Source: Colwellia sp. Arc7-635 (GTDB taxonomy: Bacteria; Pseudomonadota; Gammaproteobacteria; Enterobacterales; Alteromonadaceae). From it: DNA of 64,000 nucleotides. The notes beneath the pieces were generated by a model. That model was not told the DNA's origin. It did no database searches and saw nothing but the letters and a program-made list of their open reading frames with translations. Positions 35,410 through 46,470 of this stretch are shown here, piece after piece. Numbering within the stretch: the first letter of the stretch is position 1; the number at the start of each line of letters is the position of its first letter. Made by a program: the position numbers and the translations under genes. Where the stretch lies: assembly GCF_003971255.1 (NCBI RefSeq), contig NZ_CP034660.1, forward strand, positions 4,154,001 through 4,218,000, given 5' to 3'.

Positions 35410-36021
35410 ATGTCACAATTTATTGTTGGCTTAACAGGTGGTATCGGAAGCGGTAAAACCACAGTGACTAATATTTTCGCTGAGCTAGGCATTGATATTA
35501 TCGACGCAGATATCGCCGCTCGTATTGTTGTTGAACCAGGCAGTGAAGCGCTTGTTGCCATTGCGCAGTATTTTGGCACTGAATATATTGATAGTACAGG
35601 TCAGCTAGATAGAGCAAAACTGCGTAGTAGAATCTTTAGTACACCTGAAGATAAGTCTTGGCTAAATAGTTTATTGCACCCACTAATTCGTCAAGAGATT
35701 TTAGCGCAGATAGCGAGATCAACCAGCTGCTACTGCATATTAGTTGCACCGTTACTTTTAGAGAATAATTTACAGACGTTAGTCAACCGTGTCTTAGTGG
35801 TGGATATTGAAGAACAAAGCCAAATTGAACGAACAGTTGCACGCGATCCAAGCTCACCAGAAGAAGTTGCACGCATCATAGCAAGCCAGCTCCCAAGAAC
35901 TGAACGTCTGAGTTTTGCTGACGACATCATCAACAATCAAAATGTTACTCTTGAGCAAGTCCGTCAACAAGTAACCGATTTAGACACGCGTTATAAAACG
36001 CTCTTTAATTGTCCTGCATAA
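35410..36021 (+). CDS. coaE: dephospho-CoA kinase
   Basis: Last step of CoA synthesis: phosphorylates dephospho-CoA at the ribose 3'-OH. P-loop GGIGSGKTT near residues 10-18, the DADIAAR motif (about 33-39), the LLHPLIR segment and the lid-region arginines near 140-165 are visible. Length 203 aa matches the family. TAGGAAA lies 6-7 nt before the ATG. It follows pilD as in many gammaproteobacteria. Confidence 0.95.
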   Translation: MSQFIVGLTGGIGSGKTTVTNIFAELGIDIIDADIAARIVVEPGSEALVAIAQYFGTEYIDSTGQLDRAKLRSRIFSTPEDKSWLNSLLHPLIRQEILAQIARSTSCYCILVAPLLLENNLQTLVNRVLVVDIEEQSQIERTVARDPSSPEEVARIIASQLPRTERLSFADDIINNQNVTLEQVRQQVTDLDTRYKTLFNCPA

Positions 36022-36126
36022 ATAGTGTTATAAAATGTTACTTTTAATAAAATGATTCGCCATTTTGCTTGGCTATCGTTACTATGAAGGTATAAATCAC
36101 TCTTTTATCACACAAGTTTCAAATTA

Positions 36127-36873
36127 ATGGCCGCAATACTGTATGAACATCCGCTCAACGAGCGTATACGTAACTATTTAAAACTTGAGCAGTTATTTGT
36201 TCAAGCTGCTGATTGCTTACAATACAATATTGTCAGTAGTCATAGTGTTTTCTTTAATGCTCTATTTGCTATTTTAGACACATTGGAACGTAATGATATT
36301 CGTGGTGATCTTCTAAAAGATTTAGAAAAATTAGAACAAAATTTGGTGGTTTGGTCGCAAGTGCCTGATATTGATAATGCTGCACTTGAAGAAAACTTAA
36401 AGCAAACGGTGCAACTCTCAACAAAATTAAAAACGACAAACCCTCAGTGGTTTCAGCTTAAGTCTGATAAGTTTTTAACTGGCCTGAAACAACGCTTTGT
36501 CATTCAAGGAGGAAGTTCCCTTTTTGATCTACCCCAATTACAGTTTCTGTTGAATCAGCCTTTGCCACAAGTTGAAAACCAGTGCCAACATTGGCTTTCG
36601 CTACTCACCCAGATTAATGAAGCATTAACCTTAATACTTAAATTTGTTCGTCAACGCGCGATGTTCAAACAAATCACTACAGAGAGTGGTTTTTACCAAG
36701 ATAACGGTGAAGGCTTAATGCTGCTGCGTATTAAAGTCGCTGATAACTTTCCATTTTATCCAACCATTAGCGGTAATCGCTTTCGCTACTCTATTCGTTT
36801 TATGATGCCTTGTGAAGAAACGGGTCGTAAATACGCTAAACAGCAGATGAATTTTCAATTAGCTCAGTGCTAA
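36127..36873 (+). CDS. zapD: cell division protein ZapD
   Basis: Cytosolic FtsZ-binding protein that bundles FtsZ filaments and helps Z-ring assembly (formerly YacF/DUF1342). The N-terminus LYEHPLNERIRNYLKLE is diagnostic. The conserved LMLLRIKVADNFPFYPTISGN-type C-terminal region is present (VADNFPFYP). At 248 aa it has the normal length. Its position between coaE and yacG is the conserved enterobacterial order. It functionally pairs with ftsZ encoded about 8 kb further on. Confidence 0.95.
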   Translation: MAAILYEHPLNERIRNYLKLEQLFVQAADCLQYNIVSSHSVFFNALFAILDTLERNDIRGDLLKDLEKLEQNLVVWSQVPDIDNAALEENLKQTVQLSTKLKTTNPQWFQLKSDKFLTGLKQRFVIQGGSSLFDLPQLQFLLNQPLPQVENQCQHWLSLLTQINEALTLILKFVRQRAMFKQITTESGFYQDNGEGLMLLRIKVADNFPFYPTISGNRFRYSIRFMMPCEETGRKYAKQQMNFQLAQC

Positions 36874-37088
36874 TGATAAACCCATTCTCTAAACAGTTAT
36901 TATCATTATAATTTTGACTGTAATCATAATTAAGATTATCTAGATAAACGTATTATTTTAGTTGCTAGACTTTTGCTAAGCTTGCTATAAAACTGATCTT
37001 TTCAATCTTACGGTTATGCTTTCTACTAGCCGCCTAATAAAAACTCTCTTATAATGACGTTATTATTTATCAGCCAATAACTATTATT

Positions 37089-37325
37089 ATGACATTAACA
37101 GTATCTTGCCCCACTTGTAAAAAAGAAGTTGTATGGCAAGACGAAAGCCAGTATCGCCCATTTTGTAGTAAACGTTGTCAATTAATTGATGTTGGTGACT
37201 GGGCCGATGAAAATCATAAAATCAGTCAACCTGTCCAGGGCGCTGTTGATTTGAACGAAGAGATGCTAGACGCGTTGGAAGACCAATTTTTACAACATAA
37301 TAAATTCTTTGTCGAACCTGAGTAA
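37089..37325 (+). CDS. yacG: DNA gyrase inhibitor YacG (zinc protein)
   Basis: Small zinc-binding protein, 78 aa, that binds GyrB and inhibits gyrase in E. coli. Four ligands Cys9, Cys12 (CPTC), Cys28 and Cys32 (CSKRC), followed by the conserved [10 protein letters not shown] motif and an acidic tail. It is convergent with mutT, with only 27 bp between the stop codons and no obvious terminator in that gap. Confidence 0.93.
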   Translation: MTLTVSCPTCKKEVVWQDESQYRPFCSKRCQLIDVGDWADENHKISQPVQGAVDLNEEMLDALEDQFLQHNKFFVEPE

Positions 37326-37352
37326 TACTCACCTGCAGATCTTACAACAAAT

Positions 37353-37751
37353 TTACCCCGGGTAAGTTTGTTGTAGCTTGTCAATAATAGCTTGGTTGGC
37401 GGCAGGAAAGTTCAATGTAGTAAATTCAGCTAACGTGAACCAACCTTCTTTTTGTCCCTCCAATGCTTTTGCTTGTCCATCAAAGTTATCAACAACGAAA
37501 ACGTCTAATAGCACCTTCTTATCACCGTAATCATGGCTAATTTGCATTAATGGTGTGCAAGTCAATACATCGATAGAAACTTCTTCCTTTAGCTCTCTAT
37601 GAAGCGCTTGATGAACGCTTTCATCTGCTTCAACTTTGCCGCCTGGAAACTCCCACTTACCACCTTGGTGACAATCGGCTAATCGCTTAGTAAGAAAATA
37701 CTGATCTTCTTGCTTAATTACCCCAACAGCCACATGAACAACTTTTGTCAT
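37353..37751 (-). CDS. mutT: 8-oxo-dGTP diphosphatase MutT
   Basis: Nudix hydrolase that removes mutagenic 8-oxo-dGTP from the nucleotide pool. The complete Nudix box is visible: G-K-V-E-A-D-E with REL-K-E-E (GKVEADESVHQALHRELKEE, about residues 38-57). The N-terminal VHVAVGVI and KWEFPGGK segments are as in E. coli MutT. Length is 132 aa. GTAGGGT upstream of the ATG at 37751 is a good ribosome site. It is downstream of secA in the same orientation as usual, convergent with yacG. Confidence 0.93.
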   Translation of the reverse strand: MTKVVHVAVGVIKQEDQYFLTKRLADCHQGGKWEFPGGKVEADESVHQALHRELKEEVSIDVLTCTPLMQISHDYGDKKVLLDVFVVDNFDGQAKALEGQKEGWFTLAEFTTLNFPAANQAIIDKLQQTYPG

Positions 37752-37919
37752 TATTTACCCTACATATTTTGGTTAAACTTAATATTCTGAAGTATCAGCA
37801 CATTACATAGTAAACACGCTAGAACACTACGAATTACTAGAGAACACGAGGACTCATATCATTAATACACACTTTATAAACATCGTCCTAGAATAAAATC
37901 ACCCTTGCCTAGATATAAA

Positions 37920-37943
37920 AATGCCAGTCAATTGACTGGCATT
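37920..37943 (-). terminator. terminator of secA
   Basis: Perfect 24-bp palindrome centred on AATT (AATGCCAGTCAA and complement), with a T5 run on the minus strand. It lies 26 bp beyond the secA stop. Confidence 0.88.
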
Positions 37944-37968
37944 AAAAGGCAACTTGTTCGATAAGTGC

Positions 37969-40653
37969 TTAGGTTAATTTACCGTGGCATTGCTTATATT
38001 TTTTGCCTGAGCCACATGGGCAAGGCTCATTACGACCAACGCGTGGTAAAGCTGCTTGCTCTGAGTCTGATTCTAAAACCGATTCATGAGTAAACTCTTT
38101 TGGCATTTCTTCTGCTTTTCTATGTTGCTCTTCAACAGCTTCAACATCAGATTCAGCTTTAATTTGCACTTTACTTAAAATACCAATCACGTCATATTTT
38201 AAAGTATCAAGCAATTCTGTGAACAACTCAAACGACTCACGTTTAAATTCTTGCTTAGGATTCTTCTGCGCGTAACCACGTAAATGAATGCCTTGACGCA
38301 AATGATCCATCGCGGCTAAATGCTCTTTCCAATGTGAATCTAAGCTTTGTAACATAACTGCTTTTTCAAATTGACGTAAAACTTCAGCACCAACCATTTC
38401 TTCTTTGGCGACATAACTTGCTTCCACTTCCGCAATAATCTTCTCACGCAAAGTTTCTTCATGCAATTTACTGTCTTCTTCTAGCCATTTTGCAATCGGC
38501 AAATCAAGAGTAAGTTCACCTTTAAGGCGCTCTTCTAAACCTGTTATATCCCACATTTCTTCTAATGATTGTGGTGGAATATGTTGAGCAATAATGCCAT
38601 TAACTACGTCATAACGAATAGCTTTAATCACTTCCTCGATGTCAGCTTCATCCATAAGCTCATTACGTTGCTCATAAATAACTTTACGTTGATCGTTGGA
38701 AACATCATCAAACTCAAGTAATTGCTTACGAATATCAAAGTTACGGCCTTCAACTTTACGTTGTGCGTTTTCAATACTCTTTGTTACCCAAGGATGTTCA
38801 ATCGCCTCACCGCGTTCCATGCCTAATTTACGCATCATATTACTGATACGTTCAGAAGCAAAAATTCGCATTAAGCCATCTTCCATTGAAAGATAAAAAC
38901 GCGTTGAACCTGCATCACCTTGACGACCTGAACGACCACGTAGTTGATTATCAATACGACGAGACTCATGACGCTCTGTAGCAACAATATGTAAACCACC
39001 GGCAGCTAATACTTTATCGTGCTCTTCTTGCCAATCGCTTTTAACTTTTGCTATTTGTTCTTCGCTCGGGTTATCAAGCTTAGCAATCATCATGCTCAGG
39101 TTACCGCCAAGTACAATATCAGTACCACGGCCAGCCATGTTCGTTGCAATAGTTACTGCGCCAATTTTACCTGCGTCAGCAACAATCTCAGCTTCTTGCT
39201 GATGAAATTTAGCATTAAGCACTTTGTGCTTAATTTTTTCTTTCTTTAAAAATGAAGATAAGAATTCAGACGTTTCAATACTAATAGTACCGACTAATAC
39301 CGGTTGACCACGTTTAACACAGTCTTTGATATCTTCTAAAATCGCTTCAAACTTTTCTTCACCTGTTAAATAAATCAAGTCAGGTAAATCTTTACGTACC
39401 ATTGGCTGATTTGTTGGGATAACAACAGTTTCTAAACCATAGATATGATTAAATTCAAATGCTTCAGTATCGGCAGTACCTGTCATACCTGACAGTTTAT
39501 TGTAAATACGGAAAAAGTTTTGGAACGTAATTGACGCTAATGTCTGATTCTCATTTTGAATATCGACACCTTCTTTTGCTTCAACCGCTTGATGTAAACC
39601 TTCAGACCAACGACGACCTTCCATCGTACGACCTGTGTGTTCATCAACGATAACAATTTCACCGTCTTTGACGATGTAGTCAACGTCTTTTTGGAACAAC
39701 TTGTGTGCACGTAAGGCAGCCATAACATGATGGAGTAAAGTAATATTTGCTGCTGAGAAGAGAGAATCTCCTTGCTGCATCAAACCTTTCTCGATCATGA
39801 TTTCTTCGATATGTACTTGGCCAAGCTCAGTTAAATAAATTTGCTTCGCTTTTTCATCGATGGTGAAATCACCTGTACTTTCTTCGCCTTCTTTATCTTC
39901 TTCAGCTTGCTGAATAAGTGTTGGCACAACCAAGTTAATATTACGATAAAGCTCAGAACTATCTTCTGCTTGCCCTGAAATAATTAGCGGCGTGCGTGCT
40001 TCATCAATTAATATCGAGTCAACTTCATCAATAACAGCAAAGTTCAATGGTTTTTGCGCGCGTTCTTCTGGCGAAAATGCCATATTGTCACGTAAATAAT
40101 CAAAACCGAATTCGTTGTTAGTACCGTAAGTAATATCAGAATTGTAGGCTTCTTGCTTGTCGTGTGGAGCCATACCGGCAACATTACAACCAACGGTCAT
40201 ACCTAAAAATTCAAATAACGGACGACACCAATCAGCATCACGAGTGGCAAGATAATCATTTACCGTAATTACGTGCACACCTTTATTGGTCAATGCATTT
40301 AAATAAGCGGGTAAAGTTGCGGTAAGTGTTTTACCTTCACCAGTACGCATTTCTGCAATTTTCCCAGAATTTAGTACCATACCACCAATCATTTGCACGT
40401 CGAAATGACGCATACCAAATACGCGTTTACTTGCTTCACGTACAACAGCAAATGCTTCTGGTATAAGATCATCAAGCTGTTCACCTTGCTCAACGCGTTC
40501 TTTAAACTCAAGTGTTTTTGCTTTTAGTTCTTCATCACTGAGGGCTTCAAAAACAGGTTCTAGAGCATTTATTTTTATTACTTCTTTGCGCATTTGTTTA
40601 AGTAATCGATCATTTCGACTACCAAACAGTTTTGTCATTAACTTTACAAACAT
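37969..40653 (-). CDS. secA: preprotein translocase ATPase SecA
   Basis: Motor ATPase of Sec protein export. Length 894 aa (E. coli 901). Walker [10 protein letters not shown] near residues 101-109, the DEVDS Walker B ([21 protein letters not shown]), helicase motifs GTDIVLGGN and GRSGRQGD, and a C-terminal zinc domain [14 protein letters not shown] are present. It lies between mutT and an M23 peptidase gene. The secM-like upstream arrest peptide of enterobacteria is absent here, so secA regulation must differ. Confidence 0.98.
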   Translation of the reverse strand: MFVKLMTKLFGSRNDRLLKQMRKEVIKINALEPVFEALSDEELKAKTLEFKERVEQGEQLDDLIPEAFAVVREASKRVFGMRHFDVQMIGGMVLNSGKIAEMRTGEGKTLTATLPAYLNALTNKGVHVITVNDYLATRDADWCRPLFEFLGMTVGCNVAGMAPHDKQEAYNSDITYGTNNEFGFDYLRDNMAFSPEERAQKPLNFAVIDEVDSILIDEARTPLIISGQAEDSSELYRNINLVVPTLIQQAEEDKEGEESTGDFTIDEKAKQIYLTELGQVHIEEIMIEKGLMQQGDSLFSAANITLLHHVMAALRAHKLFQKDVDYIVKDGEIVIVDEHTGRTMEGRRWSEGLHQAVEAKEGVDIQNENQTLASITFQNFFRIYNKLSGMTGTADTEAFEFNHIYGLETVVIPTNQPMVRKDLPDLIYLTGEEKFEAILEDIKDCVKRGQPVLVGTISIETSEFLSSFLKKEKIKHKVLNAKFHQQEAEIVADAGKIGAVTIATNMAGRGTDIVLGGNLSMMIAKLDNPSEEQIAKVKSDWQEEHDKVLAAGGLHIVATERHESRRIDNQLRGRSGRQGDAGSTRFYLSMEDGLMRIFASERISNMMRKLGMERGEAIEHPWVTKSIENAQRKVEGRNFDIRKQLLEFDDVSNDQRKVIYEQRNELMDEADIEEVIKAIRYDVVNGIIAQHIPPQSLEEMWDITGLEERLKGELTLDLPIAKWLEEDSKLHEETLREKIIAEVEASYVAKEEMVGAEVLRQFEKAVMLQSLDSHWKEHLAAMDHLRQGIHLRGYAQKNPKQEFKRESFELFTELLDTLKYDVIGILSKVQIKAESDVEAVEEQHRKAEEMPKEFTHESVLESDSEQAALPRVGRNEPCPCGSGKKYKQCHGKLT

Positions 40654-40698
40654 CGTGTTAAACCATATTGAGAAGAAAATCTTCCGCTGAAAATAAGA

Positions 40699-40717
40699 TG
40701 ATCGGTGGGGCCGATCA
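40699..40717 (-). terminator. hairpin between the M23 peptidase gene and secA
   Basis: TGATCGG (40699-40705) pairs with CCGATCA (40711-40717) around a 5-nt loop, 46 bp before the secA start. The stretch after it on the minus strand is T-rich but not a clean run. It could attenuate read-through into secA. Confidence 0.4.
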
Positions 40718-40779
40718 CATAAACTTGCTTAGTATTGTAATCGCAGTAGTATTTTAAACAACTGAAATTCTAGCAAAAG

Positions 40780-41679
40780 CTAATTTTTTGCTTTTCGATA
40801 AACATATTTTTTTGGATCTATTTGACGATCATTACGTAAAATCTCATAGTGCACGTGTGGTCCTGTAGAGCGACCTGTACTGCCCATTTTTGCAATAACT
40901 TGACCTTTAGTAACGACATCGCCAACCGATACTTTTATTGCTTTATTGTGGCCGTAGCGAGTTTTTAAACTATCACCATGATTAATTTCAATTAATTGGC
41001 CATAACCATAGCGCTCACCAGCCCAACTTACTACACCTGATGCTGTGGCAATAATGTCAGCGTTTTCACTACCAGCAAAATCAACACCCTTGTGCATCGC
41101 AGGTTTGCCATTAAAAGGGTCTTTACGCAGTCCATAATAAGACGACAGCCAGCCCTTCTTAATTGGTCGACCAGATAAATACCTAGTATTCTCTATATGG
41201 TGACCTAAAGTGACAGATTCAAGCATTTTCAATTGTTTTTCTTCATGTACTAACGATTCTTCTAAGCTGGCGATATCGACTAGCAATTCAGCTAAGCTTT
41301 TAGACTCAGTATCATGGCTTTGCGTGATCGGGCCACCACTGTAAGGTAGTTGCTCAAAATTGAATTCGTTATCAGGAATACTGGCATCTTCAGCTAAACG
41401 GTCGCCTAAAGCATTTAATCTTAGTACTTGGCTTTGAAGCTCAGCTAATTTCATCGCGACGGCAGTCACTTGTTGGCTATTGACCTGGTTATTATCAATA
41501 TCTGGCAGGTTTGACATCTGATAGGTAGGATTTGCCGGCACATCGTCTGCTGAAGCAATCAAATGGACGATAAAACCTGAAATCAGCGCAAAAGCAGTAA
41601 GAGCAGATAACCAATGTAACTTATTTAGCTTCATCGAAAATCTAACGTTCTTTCCGCGGTATAGTAATGTTAAACTCAT
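40780..41679 (-). CDS. M23 family peptidoglycan endopeptidase
   Basis: LytM/M23 zinc metallopeptidase, likely periplasmic and anchored by one N-terminal membrane segment (about residues 24-42). Coiled-coil-like stretches lie at about 62-85 and 128-150. The M23 catalytic domain at about 190-290 carries HKGVDF (first zinc His and Asp) and the GPHVHYE motif. It should cut peptide crosslinks of murein, or act as an amidase activator. The ATG at 41679 gives an MSLTLL-type N-terminus I remember from homologues next to secA; an internal ATG at 41634 is the alternative. It is divergent from the DciA-like gene and upstream of secA. Confidence 0.88.
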   Translation of the reverse strand: MSLTLLYRGKNVRFSMKLNKLHWLSALTAFALISGFIVHLIASADDVPANPTYQMSNLPDIDNNQVNSQQVTAVAMKLAELQSQVLRLNALGDRLAEDASIPDNEFNFEQLPYSGGPITQSHDTESKSLAELLVDIASLEESLVHEEKQLKMLESVTLGHHIENTRYLSGRPIKKGWLSSYYGLRKDPFNGKPAMHKGVDFAGSENADIIATASGVVSWAGERYGYGQLIEINHGDSLKTRYGHNKAIKVSVGDVVTKGQVIAKMGSTGRSTGPHVHYEILRNDRQIDPKKYVYRKAKN

Positions 41680-41711
41680 AATTCATTCATCGTTTGTTCA
41701 AGAACTGACTC

Positions 41712-42179
41712 ATGGCACGAAAATCTAAATTCCCCACAGACATGTCAGCCCTGTTTAATTCTACGTCAGGCACTTTGGCACAAATAGCTACAAAAACCAA
41801 CTTTTTAACTATATTGTCGGACATTGTACGTCAAATTTGTCCAGACCTGCCAGAAGATGTCTGGAAAATAGCGAATTTTAGGGCCAATGCCATTGTTATT
41901 GAGGTCAATTCTGCTGTTTGGAGTCAGCGTTTGCAATTTGAGAGAATGAATATTTGCCGCGAGCTTAGCCAAGTAACCAATAATGAATTTAATCAAATAG
42001 AAATAAAAATCACGCCTTTTCGCACTAAAATCCCAGAAAAAACCGTACTGCCTAATGCTATCAGTACTACTATCTCTTTAAGCACTGCTCAGCGCTTACT
42101 CGAAGTAGCACAGACAGCACCAGACAGTTTGCGAAAAAAACTCGAAAAACTTGCTGCACACGCCAGTAAAAACAGCTAA
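41712..42179 (+). CDS. DUF721 / DciA-like protein
   Basis: 155-aa cytoplasmic protein with the DUF721 fold (about residues 15-110), the family of DciA, the ancestral loader of replicative helicase DnaB in bacteria lacking DnaC. The segment LPEDVWKIANFRANAIVIEV with SAVWSQRLQFER matches the KH-like core (VWSQRLQF). A polar C-terminal tail ends in a Lys-rich helix. Its location beside secA is conserved in Alteromonadales and Vibrionales. The helicase-loading role comes from family knowledge, not from anything visible here. Confidence 0.8.
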   Translation: MARKSKFPTDMSALFNSTSGTLAQIATKTNFLTILSDIVRQICPDLPEDVWKIANFRANAIVIEVNSAVWSQRLQFERMNICRELSQVTNNEFNQIEIKITPFRTKIPEKTVLPNAISTTISLSTAQRLLEVAQTAPDSLRKKLEKLAAHASKNS

Positions 42180-42190
42180 TAAAATCGATA

Positions 42191-42215
42191 AAAAAAGGCG
42201 CCATTATTGACGCCT
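42191..42215 (-). terminator. terminator of the chemoreceptor gene
   Basis: AGGCG (42211-42215 side) and CGCCT on the minus strand enclose a 10-nt loop and are followed by T7. The short stem makes it weaker than others here. It may also act on the convergent dciA-like gene. Confidence 0.6.
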
Positions 42216-42241
42216 AACACCAAAACTTAACTAGCTATAAT

Positions 42242-43930
42242 TTATTCAATTTCAATTAAACTATCGAGTTTATTTGAAATAACACCCAGCTCTTGAGTTT
42301 GCGTTACCGTTTCTTCAGCGCCCGATAATATCTCACTACTCATTGATGATATATCGGTAACATTTTTTCCTAACGACACTATGGTTAATGACTGTTGTTC
42401 AGCAGCGTTAGCAATATGCTCATTCAACTCGTTAATTGTCATTATTTGCTGAGTAACGTGTTGTAAGCTTTCACTCGCTTGAAAAGCATTATCAACTGTA
42501 CCTTTGGTTCTTTCACTGCTACTTATCATAACAACACTCGCTTGCTGACTATCTGACTGCAACTCCCCAACGAGTTGATTAATTTCGCTAGTTGCTGCTT
42601 GTGTGCGCTGTGCTAGTGTGCGAACTTCATCGGCAACAACAGCAAAGCCACGCCCTTGCTCGCCGGCACGAGCAGCTTCAATCGCCGCATTCAACGCCAG
42701 TAAGTTAGTTTGCTCAGCAATACCATCAATCGTGCTAATAATACCGCCTATACTTTCGCTACGTTGAGATAATTTCCCAACAACATTATTGGCTTCCTCT
42801 ACGTTGTCTGCAAGCAAACGAATAGCCTGTAAGGTTTCTTGCATTTTCTCATAACTCTCAGTTATGCCTTGGGTCATCATTTGGGTCGTTGACGTCGTAT
42901 TGTTTGCCCTTTCTGCAACTTCTTGACTTACTTGCTCTAACTCAGCAATAGCAGTTGAAATATTGGTTATATTTGCACGTTGAGTAAAAATATTTTGTTG
43001 TGCTTTTTCAGCAATGACTAACGTCGCTTTTGCATGTTCATCGACATCATTGGCTTGCGTTTTAATATTTGCTAGTACGCTATAGAGCACACTATGCAAG
43101 GTATGAATGTTTGATGACAACAGTCCTATTTCATATTTAGCCGCTTGATCTTGCCACGCGCCTAATTTTCCTTGCTTTAACCTATCAGCCATTGCTTGTG
43201 TATGCTTTGTTAAGCTTGCAATAGGACGAGAAACATTGACATATAAAAAGTAATAAACAATGACAATGACTATCGCGAGGATAATAAAAACTAACCCGCT
43301 CATTTTCAACGCCCAATGATAAGCATGGGTCATTTTCGATTCAATATTAGTAACAACAGACAGGCCGCCTAACACTTTAGCTGCAGACGTTGGAATACTG
43401 TGACAATTTGCACAACCATCATGCATATTACTCATCAGCGGTATAGATATTTTATAATAATCATCACTTAGTGTCGTAATGGCACTTAAATTTCCTTGTG
43501 AGAATTGCTCAATAGCGCTTCGCTCAAAAACATCTTTCGTGGCCGTTACCGACTTGCCAAATGAGGTGAGGTTAAGAGCTTTTTCATCCGTAAATAATCT
43601 GACGCGAGGAATATCTTTACCAAAATCATGAGTCACCGCGGTGTCGACAGCTTCAATAGTTTTAATCCAGTTATTATGTATGATCGCCTTTTTTTCAACA
43701 TCAGTTTCACGCGTAAATTCCTCATTAAATTTCACCGTAGAAACCATGAACATTTGAGCCGTACGTTGGATTTGTTCGTTACTTTGTTGTTCTATATTTT
43801 GCAGTGCATCAGCTTTAAAACCATTGAGTAAAATAATCGCTAAAACCACACATGCAATGACACCAACAATTGTCAGTCGGATTAATATATTAAAATTTAG
43901 AGTAGATAAACCTGATGAGCCCTGTGTCAT
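42242..43930 (-). CDS. methyl-accepting chemotaxis protein with c-type heme sensor domain
   Basis: 562-aa chemoreceptor. The N-terminal membrane segment (about 16-36) is followed by a periplasmic DUF3365/Tll0287-like domain with a heme c motif CANCH at 173-177. A second membrane segment follows (about 205-230), then a HAMP-like region and the cytoplasmic signalling hairpin, whose tip contains [19 protein letters not shown] and [10 protein letters not shown]. Covalent heme in the periplasm suggests sensing of redox state, oxygen or NO; the ligand is inferred. AAAGGAA precedes the ATG. It is a single-gene unit. Confidence 0.88.
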   Translation of the reverse strand: MTQGSSGLSTLNFNILIRLTIVGVIACVVLAIILLNGFKADALQNIEQQSNEQIQRTAQMFMVSTVKFNEEFTRETDVEKKAIIHNNWIKTIEAVDTAVTHDFGKDIPRVRLFTDEKALNLTSFGKSVTATKDVFERSAIEQFSQGNLSAITTLSDDYYKISIPLMSNMHDGCANCHSIPTSAAKVLGGLSVVTNIESKMTHAYHWALKMSGLVFIILAIVIVIVYYFLYVNVSRPIASLTKHTQAMADRLKQGKLGAWQDQAAKYEIGLLSSNIHTLHSVLYSVLANIKTQANDVDEHAKATLVIAEKAQQNIFTQRANITNISTAIAELEQVSQEVAERANNTTSTTQMMTQGITESYEKMQETLQAIRLLADNVEEANNVVGKLSQRSESIGGIISTIDGIAEQTNLLALNAAIEAARAGEQGRGFAVVADEVRTLAQRTQAATSEINQLVGELQSDSQQASVVMISSSERTKGTVDNAFQASESLQHVTQQIMTINELNEHIANAAEQQSLTIVSLGKNVTDISSMSSEILSGAEETVTQTQELGVISNKLDSLIEIE

Positions 43931-44116
43931 TGTTATATTCCTTTATAATTATTTTTCGAGTAAACAAAGCTTAGTCGAATTAAGTCCTTTTTATACCCAT
44001 TCGATTAAATTCAAACGGGGGAGAGAGTCACTTGCTTGACTTGGTAAAGCACTGACATGCTGAAGGTTATGACTTTGCTCTATTTTTCGCAATAATAAAA
44101 ACGTAAAAAATAGAAA

Positions 44117-44144
44117 TAAAAAAACCAGTTCTAAGACTGGTTTT
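44117..44144 (-). terminator. terminator of lpxC / dcw cluster
   Basis: AAAACCAGT (44121-44129) pairs with ACTGGTTTT (44136-44144) with a 6-nt loop, and eight T on the minus strand. It lies about 30 bp past the lpxC stop. Confidence 0.88.
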
Positions 44145-44172
44145 ATATATCGATCATCACAAGAAAATTATA

Positions 44173-45090
44173 TTAGAATGCAGTAGCACCAACTTCTTGG
44201 AATTGGATTGGTGATTCAACCGTATCTTCATACGTAACCCACTCCCAACAATCAACTTGTTTAAAGACTTCACGTAGCAACATATTATTTAGGCCATGAC
44301 CTGATTTAAAAGCATTAAGCTCACCTAAAATGCTTACTCCGCCCATATACAAGTCACCAATCGCATCTAATATTTTATGCTTCACAAATTCGTCATCATA
44401 ACGTAGATCATCTTTATTGAGCATACGATATTCATCTAAAACAATCGCATTTTCCAGGCTACCACCTAAGGCAAGATTATGTGAACGTAAAAACTCAATA
44501 TCTTTCATAAAACCAAAGGTGCGTGCACGGCTAATTTCTTTGATAAATGAACTACTTGAAAGGTCCATACTCATCGTTTGGCAAGTATTAGCAATCACAG
44601 GATGTTCAAATTCAATCGCAAAATTAACGCGAAAACCTTCGTAAGGCTTGAGTTCTGCCCACTTATCATCTTCTTCTACGCGAATGGTTTTAGTAATACG
44701 TAAAAAGCGCTTTGCGACATTCGATGTTTCAATACCAACAGACTGAATTAAGTATACAAAAGGTAAAGCGCTACCATCCATAATTGGAATCTCAGGTGAA
44801 TCAACCTCAACAATAAGGTTGTCTATACCTAAGCCTGCAACAGCAGAAAGTAAGTGTTCGACGGTGGAAATCTGAACACCTTGCTCATTCACTAAACACG
44901 TACACAAAGTTGTTTCGCCAACGGCTTCCGGTGTCGCTGGAATATCGACAACAGGATCCAAATCAACTCGGCGAAAAATAATACCGGTGTTAGCAGGCGC
45001 AGGACGGAGAGTTATCTGCACCTTTTCACCTTTGTGTAACCCCACACCAATAGCAGAGACACTTTCTTTTAACGTACGTTGTTTAATCAT
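44173..45090 (-). CDS. lpxC: UDP-3-O-acyl-N-acetylglucosamine deacetylase
   Basis: Zinc deacetylase, the first committed step of lipid A synthesis. Starting at ATG 45090 ([11 protein letters not shown]) it has 305 aa, exactly the E. coli length. An in-frame ATG ten codons upstream is disfavoured because AGAAGG sits 8 nt before the ATG at 45090. Zinc ligand His79 is in STVEHLLSA. The second cluster HKILDAIGD and the catalytic KSGHGLNN motif are present. It is the last gene of the dcw cluster, followed by a terminator. Confidence 0.97.
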   Translation of the reverse strand: MIKQRTLKESVSAIGVGLHKGEKVQITLRPAPANTGIIFRRVDLDPVVDIPATPEAVGETTLCTCLVNEQGVQISTVEHLLSAVAGLGIDNLIVEVDSPEIPIMDGSALPFVYLIQSVGIETSNVAKRFLRITKTIRVEEDDKWAELKPYEGFRVNFAIEFEHPVIANTCQTMSMDLSSSSFIKEISRARTFGFMKDIEFLRSHNLALGGSLENAIVLDEYRMLNKDDLRYDDEFVKHKILDAIGDLYMGGVSILGELNAFKSGHGLNNMLLREVFKQVDCWEWVTYEDTVESPIQFQEVGATAF

Positions 45091-45228
45091 AAATAGCCTT
45101 CTTAAGCCTATAATTTTCACTAATTAGCAGCCGCTGGAATTAAGCGGAGACGTAATATAACAAAAAAGCCTAACAAAATCAAAATACCAACATTTTCAGA
45201 TCTATTCGCTTAGCGCTTCTTCAGTCTA

Positions 45229-46392
45229 TTAATCCGCTTGCTTACGTAAAAATGCTGGGATATCTAAGTAGTCATCGAGCTCTGTTGCCGCTACTTTTTG
45301 TGCTTGAGCATTCGCTTCAGGCATAGTAACTGGATTCGCTGAAAGCTCTGGTTGAGCGCTAGGAACATAATCACCACCAACAACTTGTGGTTCAGCCACA
45401 GGAGTAGGATTGACTAAAGTAATATCAGGTTTACGCTCAGCACCAATACCCGTTGCCACTACGGTTACGCGTAGATCTTCTGTCATATCAGGGTCAATAA
45501 CTGCACCAACAACAACCGTAGCATTTTCTGAAGAGAATGCTTTAACGGCATTACCAACAGTTTCAAATTCATCAATGCTAATATCCATACCGGCGGTAAT
45601 ATTAACTAAAATACCACGAGCACCAGCTAAATCTACATCTTCAAGTAATGGACTTGAGATAGCCGCTTCAGCAGCTTCTTCTGCGCGATCAGGACCTGAT
45701 GCTGTACCTGAGCCCATCATTGCGGTACCCATTTCAGACATAACAGTTCGAACATCGGCGAAATCCACGTTTATGAGTCCCGGACGCGTAATAAGTTCCG
45801 CGATCCCTTGTACTGCACCTAATAAAACATCGTTAGCTGCTTTAAAAGCATCCAATAGACTCGTGCCAGGGCCAAGCACTTTTAATAGTTTTTCATTTGG
45901 AATCGTGATCAATGAATCAACATGCTTTGATAAGAATTCAATGCCTTGATCAGCGTAGTTCATACGCTTTTTGCCTTCAAAAGGAAACGGTTTAGTAACT
46001 ACAGCAACCGTTAATATACCCATTTCTTTCGCTATTTCAGCAACGACTGGTGCTGCGCCGGTACCTGTACCGCCGCCCATGCCTGCAGCAATAAAGACCA
46101 TATCAGCACCACGAAGGGTTTCTTTGATAGTCTCTCGATCTTCTTCTGCACTTCGACGGCCAATTTCAGGATTAGCGCCAGCGCCAAGTCCTTTAGTTAC
46201 GTCTTGTCCTAATTGCAAAGTAACATTCGCTGCAGAATTTCGTAGCGCCTGTGAGTCAGTGTTAGCTGTAATAAACTCAACACCTTCAATGGTTTGTAAA
46301 ACCATATGCTCTACTGCGTTTCCGCCACCACCACCAACACCAATAACTTTAATGACGGCTTCTTCGTTGTGATCTTCCATTAATTCAAACAT
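45229..46392 (-). CDS. ftsZ: cell division GTPase FtsZ
   Basis: Tubulin-like GTPase that forms the Z-ring. The GTP-binding signature GGGTGTG (about 106-112), T-loop residues NTDSQAL and the catalytic [11 protein letters not shown] region are visible. A variable linker rich in Pro/Glu/Ala precedes the conserved C-terminal peptide [14 protein letters not shown], which binds FtsA, ZipA and ZapD. Length is 387 aa. GGAGAT precedes the ATG. It lies 78 bp after ftsA. Confidence 0.98.
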   Translation of the reverse strand: MFELMEDHNEEAVIKVIGVGGGGGNAVEHMVLQTIEGVEFITANTDSQALRNSAANVTLQLGQDVTKGLGAGANPEIGRRSAEEDRETIKETLRGADMVFIAAGMGGGTGTGAAPVVAEIAKEMGILTVAVVTKPFPFEGKKRMNYADQGIEFLSKHVDSLITIPNEKLLKVLGPGTSLLDAFKAANDVLLGAVQGIAELITRPGLINVDFADVRTVMSEMGTAMMGSGTASGPDRAEEAAEAAISSPLLEDVDLAGARGILVNITAGMDISIDEFETVGNAVKAFSSENATVVVGAVIDPDMTEDLRVTVVATGIGAERKPDITLVNPTPVAEPQVVGGDYVPSAQPELSANPVTMPEANAQAQKVAATELDDYLDIPAFLRKQAD

Positions 46393-46470
46393 TTAATTAT
46401 CTCCGATTTTTATACGTTTTGTTCCACCAAAACTAATTTTTTACTTCTAATTATCCGCAAATGCAGTTAA

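Noticed and set aside
36048-36066. AAAATG/CATTTT hairpin after coaE as a terminator
   Set aside because: Six A/T-rich base pairs without a T-run are expected by chance here.
45410-45949. Open frame of 179 codons on the plus strand over ftsZ
   Set aside because: Antisense shadow of the clearly conserved ftsZ gene. The translated sequence is Ser/Thr/Ala/Pro-rich without any family resemblance.
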